Of a stretch of DNA of 64,000 nt, positions 8,605 through 17,144 are shown piece after piece. Under the pieces are notes generated by a model. That model saw nothing but the letters and a program-made list of their open reading frames with translations, had not been told where the DNA came from and did not search any database. The stretch covers positions 1-64,000 of the forward strand of contig JAYRFK010000040.1 of assembly GCA_041908445.1 (NCBI GenBank), read 5' to 3'. Within the stretch, counting starts at the first letter, position 1. Every line of letters starts with the position of its first letter. A program made the translations under genes and the position numbers. Origin of the DNA: JAEUJM01 sp041908445. Lineage in GTDB: Bacteria > Actinomycetota > Acidimicrobiia > Acidimicrobiales > DATDAH01.

Positions 8605-8952
8605 CTACTTGCGCTTCTTCTTGCGCCGGAAGCGGCCCTTGCGGCCGCGCTCGGCCTCCAGCTCGGCGAGGATCTCGGGGCCGGCGGTGTTGAGGATGTT
8701 CTCCGCCTCGTCGAGCAGCGCGGCCACGCTCCCGTCCTCGTCACCGAGGCTGACCGGCTCGTCCGTGGGCGGGGGCGTCACCAGGCTGCCGTGGCTCCAA
8801 CCGACGTCGGCGAGGCGGCGGGTGTACTTCGGGCAGTTGTCGGGGCAGCGCCAGGGCGCCTCGGGCGCGAGGTCCAGGTCGCACTTCCGAACCGTCTCCC
8901 CGTTGGCGTAGGAGCGGCTCTCGAAGTACTTGCAGTCCTCTCGCATCGGCAT
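8605..8952 (-). CDS. Hypothetical cysteine-containing protein
   Basis: The 115-residue product has four cysteines in its first 40 residues (DCKYFES, VRKCDLD, WRCPDNCPKY), which could bind zinc or an Fe-S cluster. An acidic middle and a very basic Arg/Lys tail (KGRFRRKKKRK) follow. I recognise no named family. The start is taken at ATG 8952 (MPMRED); the longer open frame upstream is low-complexity and overlaps the next gene. It lies directly upstream of sufD on the same strand with a gap of 154 bases, so it is probably transcribed separately. A role in metal handling is only a guess from the cysteines and the context. Confidence 0.7.
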   Translation of the reverse strand: MPMREDCKYFESRSYANGETVRKCDLDLAPEAPWRCPDNCPKYTRRLADVGWSHGSLVTPPPTDEPVSLGDEDGSVAALLDEAENILNTAGPEILAELEAERGRKGRFRRKKKRK

Positions 8953-9002
8953 GGCCTCATCATGCCAGCACCCATCGCCTCCGCGGGGTCTCGACCGCGG
9001 GG

Positions 9003-10205
9003 TCAGTCCGCCGCCGCGGCGACCTGCGCGCCGACCGACTCCCAGATGGCCCCGGCGAGCAGCCGCGCCCCCTCCTCGTTCGTGTGGACGGGGTCGAAGT
9101 AGAGCTCCTGCTCGCGCCCGTCGAACACGTGGGACAGGTCGGTGATCCCGGCGGGGAGCCGGCCGAGCACCTCGGCCGGCCACCCGGCCTGCTGCGGCTG
9201 CCAAAACAGCCGGACCGGGACCTCGTGGCGGCGGGCCAGTGATTCGATGCGGTCGGCGGCGCGGGCGTAGACGTCGAGCGCCGCATCGAGCTGTTCGTCC
9301 GGCGTGCCCCGCGCCGCGTCCTCACCCGGGAGGGCGGCGCGACGCCCCTGCACCCGGTCGATGATCCGCCACGTGCCGCTGGCGCGGCGATACGACTCGG
9401 CGAGCTCTCCGAGGCCGTCGAGGGCCCCGGGCGTCGTGGCCCGCTCGCTCCGGAAGTCCGCGATGAGGTCCGACAGCGCGCCGGCGGCGTGGTGCGTCGG
9501 GTCGTGGGAGGTCGCCTCGCCCTGCACGTAGACCTCGTTGAAGCCGTCGAGGAAGACGACGAGGTCGAACTCGTCCCCGGCCGCGAGCCGGCGCTCGAAC
9601 AGGAGGAGCTCCTGCCACGCCACGAGGCGGGGGTAGCCGAAATTGTGCACCTCCACGGGAACGCCGGCGTCGGCCGCGATCCGGGCGAACGCCGACGGGA
9701 TGGTGTGGGCGTCACGCTGGCCGATGCCGAACACCACCGAGCCGCCGAAGAACGCCACCCGGACGGGGTCGACGCCGGGCGGGGCGGGGACCTGGGCCGA
9801 CACCCGCTCGGTGGCGGTGGTGTTGAGGTAGCGGCTGTGGAACTCGTAGCCCACCTGCTGCACGTAGGGCTCGAAGTGGTACTCCTCGCTCTGGTAGTCG
9901 ATGAGCGAGGCCATGAGGTCCTCGGCCCACGGCTCGTCCTGCCAGGCGACCGGCCGGGGCCCGCCCGGCTGCTCGTGCTCGAGCAGGTACACGTCGCCAC
10001 GGTCGGCGGGCCAGATCATCCCCGTCCAGGTGAGCACGGCGCCGACCGCGAGGTCGACGAGCACGAGCACGACGACGACGCACACGACGGTCACCCACCG
10101 GCGCCCACCCGAGCGGCGCCGCGTCGGGGCGCCACCACGCCCGTCAGAACCGACACCCCCCGTCCCCGGGCCCGGCTCCGACCCAGGTCGGTCCTCACGA
10201 TCCAT
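9003..10205 (-). CDS. Membrane-anchored SGNH/GDSL-like hydrolase (paralogue 1)
   Basis: The 400-residue protein has a cytoplasmic Arg/Gly-rich N-terminus, one membrane helix (about 37-60) and an extracytoplasmic SGNH domain. The blocks are visible: FFGGSVVFGIGQRD (catalytic Ser), FLDGFNE (Asn block) and FDPVHTNEEG (the Asp-x2-His pair). SGNH enzymes of this layout act as esterases or acyltransferases on envelope glycans or lipids. A clear paralogue lies at 12986-14617 with the same blocks and spacing and a shared PTHH motif. It is downstream of the Rieske-1 gene on the same strand with a 145-base gap that contains a TAGCTT hexamer. The substrate is unknown. Confidence 0.85.
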   Translation of the reverse strand: MDREDRPGSEPGPGTGGVGSDGRGGAPTRRRSGGRRWVTVVCVVVVLVLVDLAVGAVLTWTGMIWPADRGDVYLLEHEQPGGPRPVAWQDEPWAEDLMASLIDYQSEEYHFEPYVQQVGYEFHSRYLNTTATERVSAQVPAPPGVDPVRVAFFGGSVVFGIGQRDAHTIPSAFARIAADAGVPVEVHNFGYPRLVAWQELLLFERRLAAGDEFDLVVFLDGFNEVYVQGEATSHDPTHHAAGALSDLIADFRSERATTPGALDGLGELAESYRRASGTWRIIDRVQGRRAALPGEDAARGTPDEQLDAALDVYARAADRIESLARRHEVPVRLFWQPQQAGWPAEVLGRLPAGITDLSHVFDGREQELYFDPVHTNEEGARLLAGAIWESVGAQVAAAAD

Positions 10206-10350
10206 GGTGTCCCGTGCACCGCGTCCGCCGGCGGCGATCTCGGTGCCGGCGGGAAGCTACCACCCGTCTCCATTCTGTTCTGCGCGGCCCGGGTCCGGTC
10301 CGTCCGATAGGCGGAATGGATGGCGGACGAACAGACCGAACGACGGGCGG

Positions 10351-11274
10351 TCAGTCGGACGGGTCGGAGCGCACCGTGACGTGGATCGCGTCGTCGACGA
10401 CCGCTATGTGGTGCCACCGGGTGTCGGCGACCGGCGCGTCGTCGGCGAGGTCGAGCACCGCGAGCGGCGGGAGCTCCCGACCGTGCCAGGGGCAGGACTG
10501 GCAGCCGTCCCGCACCTCGACGTCGTCGAGCTCGGCGCCCTCGTGGGGGCAGAGGCGGGCGTAGGCCTCGACCCGCGAGCCCTGGCGCCGCAGCTGCAGG
10601 CCGAGGTGGTCGCTGCGGCCGAGCAGCACCCGGGCGCCGTCGGCCAGGCGGGCCAGCGCCACGGGGGCGAACGTGGGCGGCTCGGCCGGCGGGTCGGGGA
10701 AGACCAGGTTGTTGGCCGCGACCGAGATGGTGGTGCGGATGTCCACCGGCGCCCCGTCCCCGCGGTACGAGTAGCCCCAGGACCGCAGCCGGCCCCGCCG
10801 CTCCCGCAGCGGGGTGTCCTCGGACATCAGGGTGCGGTGGTTGATCTGCAGGAGCCGGCGGATCACCGGCCAGAGCACCATCCAGAACCGGGTGGAGGCC
10901 ACGGTGTAGGTGGTGACCGCCCGGGTCCGGGTCTCGGACAGGGCGATGAACTGGTGGCGCGTGATCATCGTCCACGCCAGCGCGGTGACGAAGTGCGCCT
11001 GCTCGTTCGGCCCGGTGTCGTAGTGGACGAGGATCAGCGGGAACGGGATCCCGAGCACCTTCTGGTAGCTCAGCGAGGCCTGGAGGTCCTTCTCGATGAC
11101 GCAGACCACGTCGTCGATGCGGCTGTGCACGAAGTTGCGGTGCACGACGTCCTTGTTGTTCCAGTCCACGTCCGCGGGCTGGTACTCGCCCTCGGTGACG
11201 CACTGCACCGACCGGTGCACCATGCCGAACGCCTCGAGGCGCTCGACGATCGCGTCGTGGCTGAGCTTGACCAT
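10351..11274 (-). CDS. Two-domain protein with C-terminal Rieske [2Fe-2S] domain (paralogue 1)
   Basis: A 307-residue protein. Residues 1-190 form a domain with conserved EGEYxPxDVDWNNKDV, TRTRAVTTYTV and MSEDTPLRERRGRLRSWGY. Residues about 205-305 are a Rieske domain with Cys242-Pro-His and CPWH 16 residues later, plus an extra Cys (CQSC). In ring-hydroxylating oxygenases the Rieske domain comes first; here it is last. The DWNNKDV region is vaguely like SRPBCC oxygenase cores, but that is inference. The paralogue at 16168-17124 is alike over its whole length. The ATG has no Shine-Dalgarno sequence; a TAACCT hexamer ends 9 bases upstream. Confidence 0.8.
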   Translation of the reverse strand: MVKLSHDAIVERLEAFGMVHRSVQCVTEGEYQPADVDWNNKDVVHRNFVHSRIDDVVCVIEKDLQASLSYQKVLGIPFPLILVHYDTGPNEQAHFVTALAWTMITRHQFIALSETRTRAVTTYTVASTRFWMVLWPVIRRLLQINHRTLMSEDTPLRERRGRLRSWGYSYRGDGAPVDIRTTISVAANNLVFPDPPAEPPTFAPVALARLADGARVLLGRSDHLGLQLRRQGSRVEAYARLCPHEGAELDDVEVRDGCQSCPWHGRELPPLAVLDLADDAPVADTRWHHIAVVDDAIHVTVRSDPSD

Positions 11275-11283
11275 CGGCTGGGC

Positions 11284-11289
11284 AGGTTA
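11284..11289 (-). promoter_or_regulatory. -10 hexamer (TAACCT) of the Rieske-1 gene
   Basis: TAACCT on the minus strand ends 9 bases before the ATG at 11274, giving a leader of at most a few bases. No Shine-Dalgarno sequence is present. Confidence 0.4.
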
Positions 11290-11311
11290 GCCCCGCCCGA
11301 CGGGGCCGCTC

Positions 11312-12919
11312 TCAGGCCGCGGAGGGCTCGAAGTCGCGCTGCGCGGCCGGCGCGCCGGCGCCGATGCCCTTGCGGCGTTGGCGGAGGAGCGCGTCGAACT
11401 GCGTGGCCTCCTCGGACTTGCCGCGCCAGGCCCGGACGTAGCCCATGAGCCGCGTGGGGCGCAGCACGTTGGCCACGCCGTAGAACGCGCACAGCATGGC
11501 GAGCTGGGCGACCCGCAGCTTCCGGGTGCTCATCCGGGGGTTGTAGCTCTGGTGCTTGCCGGACGACCAGGAGAGCGCCGTGTAGGGGTACTCCTCGTTC
11601 ACCTCGAGGATGCCGGCGTCGACCAGCGCCTTGAAGTCCCTGCTGCCCGGGTAGGGGCCGAAGATCATGACCGCGGCGTCGTTGGCCCCGGCGCGGGCGG
11701 CGCGCATCATGAAGCGGAACGACTTGACGAGGTCGCCCCACCGCTCCTGGGGGTGGCCGATGATGATGTTGATCTTGGTGACGAGGCCGATCTTCTTGGC
11801 CTCGCGCAGCGAGGTGAGGATGGTGTCGAGGTCCACCCGCTTGTCGTAGATGTCGAGCATGCGCTCGCCGCCCGCCTCGGGGGCGTAGGTGATGTTGCGA
11901 CAGCCCGTGTCCCAGAGGCGCTGGAGCACCTCGGCGTCGAGCGCCTCGGCGCGCGTGCCGACCGGCAGCTGCCAGATCAACCCCGGCGCCTTCGCCTCGA
12001 GGGCGTCGCAGAACCGCAGGGTCCACTGGCGCTTGGTGATGGCGGTGAGGTCGGCGAAGTTCACGTTGCGCACGCCGTACTGCTCGACGTACCCGGCGAT
12101 CTCGGCCGCGACCTCCTCGGGCTCGCGCACCACGTAGCGCGTGGTCCACATCTGCGGCGAGGAGCAGAACGAGCACTTGTAGGGGCACCCGCGCGTGGCG
12201 AGCACCGGCATCGAGCGGCCCCGGTTCACGCCGAAGCTGTCCGCGAAGCGGAAGTACTGGTCGAGGGGGAACAGGTCCCACGCCGGCTGGGGCACGTCCG
12301 GGAGGGCCTTGGTGTTGATGCGCGTCGCCAGCCCGCCGTCGCACGCCTCACCGCCGTTGCGCAGGACGACGCCCTCGAAGCCGTCGCCGAGGGGGATGCC
12401 GCGGGCCACCCGGTCGGCCAGCTCCACGGCCGTACGCTCACCCTCGCCGAGCACGCAGGCGTCGATGGCGTCGGTCTGCTCGAACATCCAGCGCCAGTAG
12501 CCGGTGGCGTTCTCGCCGCCGCAGACGATGAGTGCGTCGGGGAAGCGGGCCCGCACGGTCTCGGCGATCTCCCGCACGTGCGGCCACTCGTGGAGGAACA
12601 TGTGGGTGATCCCGATCATCTTCGTGTCGGGGTGGATGCGGTCGACGATCTCGGCGACCGGGATGCCGCACTGGCGCAGGGTGCCGATGGGGCTCGGGCG
12701 GTCGACGATCTGGTCGATGCCCTCGCCGGCCGAGTCGATGACGTCCACGGTGTGGCCGGCGTCGCGCAGGACCGCGGCGATGTAGGCGAGCCCGATCGGC
12801 GGGACCGGGCCGTACCAGGAGAAGCTCTTGGGGAACACGATCGTGTTCGGGCGGATGAGGGCCACCCGGGTGGTCTCGCGCCGCGTGGGCGCCGCCAGCG
12901 TCACGGATTCCGTCGCCAT
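11312..12919 (-). CDS. B12-binding domain radical SAM enzyme
   Basis: This 535-residue protein has an N-terminal Rossmann-like cobalamin-binding domain (about 15-185; VPPIGLAYIAAVLRDAGHTVDVIDS) and a radical SAM barrel with the [4Fe-4S] motif CPYKCSFC at about 245. A helical tail ends in RQRRKGIGAGAPAA. The DxHxxG lower ligand of classical B12 domains is absent, as is common in this class (BchE-like and relatives). Such enzymes methylate or rearrange unactivated carbons in lipids, cofactors and antibiotics. It is the only enzyme of this class in an island with paired Rieske and SGNH proteins. The substrate is unknown; an envelope lipid or glycan is inferred. Confidence 0.9.
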   Translation of the reverse strand: MATESVTLAAPTRRETTRVALIRPNTIVFPKSFSWYGPVPPIGLAYIAAVLRDAGHTVDVIDSAGEGIDQIVDRPSPIGTLRQCGIPVAEIVDRIHPDTKMIGITHMFLHEWPHVREIAETVRARFPDALIVCGGENATGYWRWMFEQTDAIDACVLGEGERTAVELADRVARGIPLGDGFEGVVLRNGGEACDGGLATRINTKALPDVPQPAWDLFPLDQYFRFADSFGVNRGRSMPVLATRGCPYKCSFCSSPQMWTTRYVVREPEEVAAEIAGYVEQYGVRNVNFADLTAITKRQWTLRFCDALEAKAPGLIWQLPVGTRAEALDAEVLQRLWDTGCRNITYAPEAGGERMLDIYDKRVDLDTILTSLREAKKIGLVTKINIIIGHPQERWGDLVKSFRFMMRAARAGANDAAVMIFGPYPGSRDFKALVDAGILEVNEEYPYTALSWSSGKHQSYNPRMSTRKLRVAQLAMLCAFYGVANVLRPTRLMGYVRAWRGKSEEATQFDALLRQRRKGIGAGAPAAQRDFEPSAA

Positions 12920-12925
12920 GGCGCG

Positions 12926-12931
12926 AGGGTA
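12926..12931 (-). promoter_or_regulatory. -10 hexamer (TACCCT) of the B12 radical SAM gene
   Basis: TACCCT on the minus strand ends 6 bases before the ATG at 12919; no Shine-Dalgarno sequence is present, so the mRNA is probably leaderless. Confidence 0.45.
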
Positions 12932-12985
12932 GTTGTGCGAACGACCCTTCGTCCATGGATCCGCCCCACCCGGGGGCGGACGGGC

Positions 12986-14617
12986 TCAGCCCGGGTCGAG
13001 GACCGGCGGGGGCGGGCCGCCGGCGGCCTGGGCCTGCAGTTCGGCGCCGACGTCGTCCCACATGGCCTGGGCGATGATCCGCGCGCCGGGCTCGTCGGTG
13101 TGGACCACGTCGTAGAAGTAGTCCTCACCGCCGAAGACGTCGGTCAGGTCGGTCACCCCCTCGGGGATGCGGCTGCGGACCTCGGGCGTCCACCCCTCGG
13201 CCCGCGGCTGCCAGAAGAAGCGCACCGGCGTGGCGTGGTCCTCCCCGAGGCTGCGGATCAACGACAGTGCCCGGCCGTAGATGTCGAACGCGGCGTCCTC
13301 CTGGGCCTGGGGGGTCGCCACCACGACGTCGTCGGCGCCGGGGAGCGGCGCCGTGCGGCCCCGGACGGTGTCCCACAGGCGCCAGGCGCCGCTGTTGCGG
13401 CGATAGGTGTCGGCGAGCTCGCGGAGGCCGTCGAGGCGGTCGGGCTCGGTCGCGCGCAGCTCCCGGAAGTCGGAGATGAGGCCCCCGATGATGGTGGCGG
13501 AGTGGTGGGTCGGCTCCTCCGAGAAGTCGGTCATCTGGGTGTCGAACTCGTTGAAGCCGTCGAGGAAGATCACGAGGTCGTACTGCTCGCCCGAGGCCAG
13601 GAGGCGCTCGAGGTACTGGTGCTCCTGCCACGCCACCCACGCCGGGAAGCCGTAATTGTGGACCTCGACGGGCACGCCGTTCTCCTCGGCGATCCGGGCG
13701 AACTCCGACGGGATGGTGTGGTCGTCGCGCTGGCCGACGCCGAACATCACCGACCCCCCCATGAACGCCACGCGCAGGGGCTCCGTGCCCGCCGGTACCG
13801 TCGGCTCGTAGGAGACGCGCTCGCGGTCGGTCACGTTGACGGTCGGGCTCGAGTAGTCGTGGTGGCCCCGGACGATGTACGGCAGGTAGTCGTTGGTCTG
13901 GAGCTCGAAGCCCGCCATGTCGGCGCCGTGCTGCTGGGCCCAGGGCTCGACGTTGATGGGCGGCTGGCTCATGTCGCGCTGCAGGGACTGCTCGATCTGG
14001 CCCACGAGGTCGCCACGGTCGATCGGCATCAGCGTGCCGGTGGCCGTGAACGCCGTGCCGACGGCGAGGTCGGCCACGACGAGGGCGGCGACGACCGTGA
14101 CCGCGATCGCCAACTTCGGCGTGCGCGCCCCCACGGCCCGGTTCGGCTCGGTGCCGAAGGTCCGGCGGGGCGAGCGCTCCTCCCCCATCACGTCCTTCGG
14201 GATCCAACCGTCGCCCTGGTAGCCCCGCGGCCGGCCCAGCGGCGTCCCCCGGAACAGCCAGAGGACCAGTGACAGGGGCACGAAGATGAACACGAACATC
14301 AGCCCCATCAGGACGAAGCGGAGAACGTGGCCGACGCCTCGTCCGAATGCCTCGAGGGCCCGCAGGAAGCCACGGTCGAACGCCGGCGACAGCGCCCGAC
14401 CGGCGGTGATTCCCAGGACGACGACCACGAGGATCACCGCCCCGGTCGTGCGCCCCTTCGCGAACAGCAGGGCGGCCACGAGCCCGGCGACGAGCACCGG
14501 CACGAGGAACGAGACCAGGCGGTGGTGCCCCCCGGGCGCCGGCCGCTCGGGCTCGCCCCAGTTGGGGCCGACCACCTCGGACCGGGCCGCCGCCCCCCGG
14601 ACGTCCACGTCGGTCAC
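12986..14617 (-). CDS. Membrane SGNH/GDSL-like hydrolase with extra N-terminal membrane domain (paralogue 2)
   Basis: The 543-residue protein has an added N-terminal membrane part: hydrophobic segments near 30-60 and 85-110, then a charged linker (RPRGYQGDGWIPKDV). A further helix at about 150-170 leads into the SGNH domain homologous to the 9003-10205 protein (FMGGSVMFGVGQRD, FLDGFNE, YDVVHTDEPG). The extension looks like the short membrane proteins often encoded beside alginate-acetyltransferase-type systems, but I cannot assign it. The GTG start overlaps the upstream glycosyltransferase stop as GTGA, so the two are coupled. It probably modifies an envelope glycan on the outer face. Confidence 0.85.
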   Translation of the reverse strand: MTDVDVRGAAARSEVVGPNWGEPERPAPGGHHRLVSFLVPVLVAGLVAALLFAKGRTTGAVILVVVVLGITAGRALSPAFDRGFLRALEAFGRGVGHVLRFVLMGLMFVFIFVPLSLVLWLFRGTPLGRPRGYQGDGWIPKDVMGEERSPRRTFGTEPNRAVGARTPKLAIAVTVVAALVVADLAVGTAFTATGTLMPIDRGDLVGQIEQSLQRDMSQPPINVEPWAQQHGADMAGFELQTNDYLPYIVRGHHDYSSPTVNVTDRERVSYEPTVPAGTEPLRVAFMGGSVMFGVGQRDDHTIPSEFARIAEENGVPVEVHNYGFPAWVAWQEHQYLERLLASGEQYDLVIFLDGFNEFDTQMTDFSEEPTHHSATIIGGLISDFRELRATEPDRLDGLRELADTYRRNSGAWRLWDTVRGRTAPLPGADDVVVATPQAQEDAAFDIYGRALSLIRSLGEDHATPVRFFWQPRAEGWTPEVRSRIPEGVTDLTDVFGGEDYFYDVVHTDEPGARIIAQAMWDDVGAELQAQAAGGPPPPVLDPG

Positions 14618-16023
14618 GCCGGCACCTCCAGGCTCTGGTCCCCACCCACGGGCCCCTCGGTGCCGAGCGAGCGTCGGGCGACGAAGCCGGACGCGAGCAC
14701 GGCCACGAGGGGCAGGACGGGGAAGCGGTAGTGGGGTTGGGCCACCGCGCCCACGATCGCGAGGGTGAACAACACGATGGGCACCCAGATGGGGAGGGCC
14801 CGCCGGCAGGCCCGGACCGCGACGAGGCCGGCGATCGCGAGGGCGCCGACCCCCCACAGCCAGAGGTTCGACAGGACCCCGAGCGGGGTCATCCAGCGAC
14901 CGGCCCAGGTGGCCGACTCGTAGTTCCTCGCGGCCTCGACGACCCGTCCGTCGCTCTTCCAGGTCTCGACCACCTTGGCGACCGTCAGGCGCGCCTCGGC
15001 GGCCGGGTGGGTGGCCGCCCAGGAGACGGCGTCCGACACCCGGTCCTGGTACCAGCCCACCTCGTCCGGCTCGGCGCCGCCGACGTCGGGCGGCACCTCC
15101 TGGCCGTTGGCGAGGTACGCCGCGGGGTCGTCGTAGGGCGAGCCCCGGAAGCACTCGATCTGCAGGTCCCGGTTCGAGAGGCTCTTCTGCCAGTTGGCCG
15201 AGATGTCGTCGTTGTGGCCGAAGCACAGCGCCGAGGCGTTGCTGGTCGAGCCGGGGCTCCAGATCCCGACCTGCACGCCGTTGCGGACCGTCCACGGCAC
15301 GAGCAGCAGCGCCGCGCCGCACAGCGCCAGGCCCGTGGCCTTGGCCGTGTCGCGCCATGCGGCACGCCACGAGCCGCGCCGCACCCGCAGCGCGAGGGCG
15401 GGCGCGGCCAGGGCGATGATGCCCGGGGCACGGAAGAGCACGCCCAGGCCGGTGAGCAGGCCGATCAGCACCCAGTTGCGGGCGGGCACGTCGTCCTCAC
15501 GGGACCCGGCGAGCACGTAGGCACCGAGCAGCACCGGGGTGAAGGCGGTCTCGGTGTGGGCCGTGGACGTGTAGTAGACGAGGCTCGGGGCCAGGGCGAC
15601 CAGCCACGCCGCCACCACCCGGGCGCGGCCACCGATCCACCGGTCGGCCAGCACGGCGGTGAGCCAGATCGTCAGCGTCGCCGCGGCCACGTTGACGAGC
15701 GCGGCCGTGAACGCGGCGCTGGCCCAGCCGGTGCGGTCGGCGAGCCAGACGAAGGGCGCCAGCACGAACGGGTACCCCGGCGACCAGTAGGCGCTCGGGC
15801 CCCCTACGCCGCCGAACGTCGGCGAGTGGCCGTCACCCAACTCGCGGGCGATGCGCAGGTACTCCGCGGGGTCGTTGGGGAAGACCGGCGACCGCGTGAC
15901 GACGATCACCCACAGCAGGCGGAGCGCGAGGCCGACGAGCACCGCGGCCAACACGGCGCGGTCGATCCGGGGCCGCGTCCGCAGCGCTCCCTGAGGGGCC
16001 GGCAGCCCGGCGGTGAGGCTCAC
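14614..16023 (-). CDS. PMT/ArnT-like GT-C glycosyltransferase
   Basis: The 469-residue polytopic protein has about ten membrane helices. The first periplasmic loop carries NDPAEYLRIARELGDG followed by PSAYWSPGYPFVLAPFVWL, the acidic-loop plus YxxPGYP pattern of dolichyl/polyprenyl-phosphate mannosyltransferase-type (GT39/GT83) enzymes. Such enzymes transfer a sugar from a polyprenyl-phosphate donor to protein or lipid outside the membrane. It starts with GTG and is first in a two-gene unit with SGNH paralogue 2 (GTGA overlap). It is divergent from Rieske-2 with 144 bases between. The GT2 at 5030-6001 could supply its donor. Confidence 0.85.
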   Translation of the reverse strand: MSLTAGLPAPQGALRTRPRIDRAVLAAVLVGLALRLLWVIVVTRSPVFPNDPAEYLRIARELGDGHSPTFGGVGGPSAYWSPGYPFVLAPFVWLADRTGWASAAFTAALVNVAAATLTIWLTAVLADRWIGGRARVVAAWLVALAPSLVYYTSTAHTETAFTPVLLGAYVLAGSREDDVPARNWVLIGLLTGLGVLFRAPGIIALAAPALALRVRRGSWRAAWRDTAKATGLALCGAALLLVPWTVRNGVQVGIWSPGSTSNASALCFGHNDDISANWQKSLSNRDLQIECFRGSPYDDPAAYLANGQEVPPDVGGAEPDEVGWYQDRVSDAVSWAATHPAAEARLTVAKVVETWKSDGRVVEAARNYESATWAGRWMTPLGVLSNLWLWGVGALAIAGLVAVRACRRALPIWVPIVLFTLAIVGAVAQPHYRFPVLPLVAVLASGFVARRSLGTEGPVGGDQSLEVPA

Positions 16024-16153
16024 GTTGACGTCGGCGTGCCCTTCATCGGCGGAGGTGGGTCGAGGCGGGTCGAGGCCCTCGGTCGAGCGGCGAGCATAGC
16101 GGCCGACCCCCGCCGCGGACCCGCGGCCCGACGGGCCGTCTCGCCCCGCGGAC

Positions 16154-16159
16154 TAGTCT
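16154..16159 (+). promoter_or_regulatory. -10 hexamer (TAGTCT) of the Rieske-2 gene
   Basis: TAGTCT ends 8 bases before the GTG at 16168; there is no Shine-Dalgarno sequence. The probable transcription start coincides with the start codon. Confidence 0.45.
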
Positions 16160-16167
16160 CGACCGCC

Positions 16168-17124
16168 GTGGTGAAGCTGAGCCAGGCGGCGATCGTGGAA
16201 CGGCTCGAGGCCATGGGGATGGTGAGCCGCACCCTCCAGGTGCACACCGAGGGCGAGTACCTGCCCACCGACGTCGACTGGAACAACAAGGACGTCCCCC
16301 ACCTCAACGAGGTGCACAGCCTCGTCAACGACGTCACCTGCGTCATCGAGCGCAACATGCAGGCGTCGATCAGCCTCCAGACGGTCGCCGGCCTCACCAA
16401 CCCGCTGATCCTCGTGCACTACGACGCCGAGCCGAACCACCAGACCCACTTCGTCACGCTGCTGGCGTGGACGATGGTCACCGACCACGAGTTCATCGCG
16501 CTCTCCCCCACCCGCACCCGAGCGGTCACGACCTACACCGTCTGCGCGACCCGGTTCTGGATGCTCGCCTGGCCGCTCATCAAGCGGCTGCTGCTGCGCA
16601 ACTACCGCCAGCTGATGTCCGAGGACGTCCCGCTGCGCGAGCGCCGCGGCCGTCTGCGCTCGTGGGGCTACACGTTCCGGGGCGACGGCGAGCTCCGCGA
16701 CATCCGCGCCTCGCTCAACATCCACGCGAACAACGTCTTCGCCCCCGACCCGCCGCCCGACGAGCCGCCGGTGTTCGCCCCCGTGCCCGTGGACGACCTC
16801 GCCGCCGGCCGCTGCACCTTCCTCGGCCGCAGCGACCACCTCGGCCTCATGCTGAAGCGCGAGGGCCGCCAGCTCCTGGCCTTCGCCCGCATGTGCCCGC
16901 ACGAGGGCGCGGACATGGACGCGGTGGCCGTGGTGGACCGCTGCCAGGTCTGCACGTGGCACGGCCGCGAGCTCGAGCCCCTCGCGGTGCTCGACCTGGA
17001 CGCGCCGGTCCCGGCGGCGGACACCCCGTGGCACCACCTCGAGGTGCACGACGGGAAGCTCGAGGTGGTCGTGACCGACCCGAGCGACCCGAAGCGCCGG
17101 CGGTCGGCCGCCGACGCCCGCTGA
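16168..17124 (+). CDS. Two-domain protein with C-terminal Rieske [2Fe-2S] domain (paralogue 2)
   Basis: A 318-residue paralogue of the 10351-11274 product, matching it from residue 1 (MVKLSQAAIVERLEAMGMV against MVKLSHDAIVERLEAFGMV) to the end. The shared blocks are EGEYLPTDVDWNNKDV, TRTRAVTTYTV and SEDVPLRERRGRLRSWGY, and the Rieske ligands are Cys243/His245 and Cys262/His265 with the same extra Cys (CQVC). The GTG at 16168 is chosen because it reproduces the start of the paralogue. It is transcribed rightward from its own promoter while the rest of the island runs leftward, and it converges with sufB (20 bases apart). It could be an oxygenase, or an electron donor to one; no partner reductase is in the window. 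Confidence 0.8.
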   Translation: MVKLSQAAIVERLEAMGMVSRTLQVHTEGEYLPTDVDWNNKDVPHLNEVHSLVNDVTCVIERNMQASISLQTVAGLTNPLILVHYDAEPNHQTHFVTLLAWTMVTDHEFIALSPTRTRAVTTYTVCATRFWMLAWPLIKRLLLRNYRQLMSEDVPLRERRGRLRSWGYTFRGDGELRDIRASLNIHANNVFAPDPPPDEPPVFAPVPVDDLAAGRCTFLGRSDHLGLMLKREGRQLLAFARMCPHEGADMDAVAVVDRCQVCTWHGRELEPLAVLDLDAPVPAADTPWHHLEVHDGKLEVVVTDPSDPKRRRSAADAR

Positions 17125-17144
17125 TCGGCCTCAGACTTCGGCCG

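Noticed and set aside
11378..14272. 964-codon plus-strand frame over the radical SAM and SGNH genes
   Set aside because: It is antisense to two clearly recognisable proteins and has no motif of its own.
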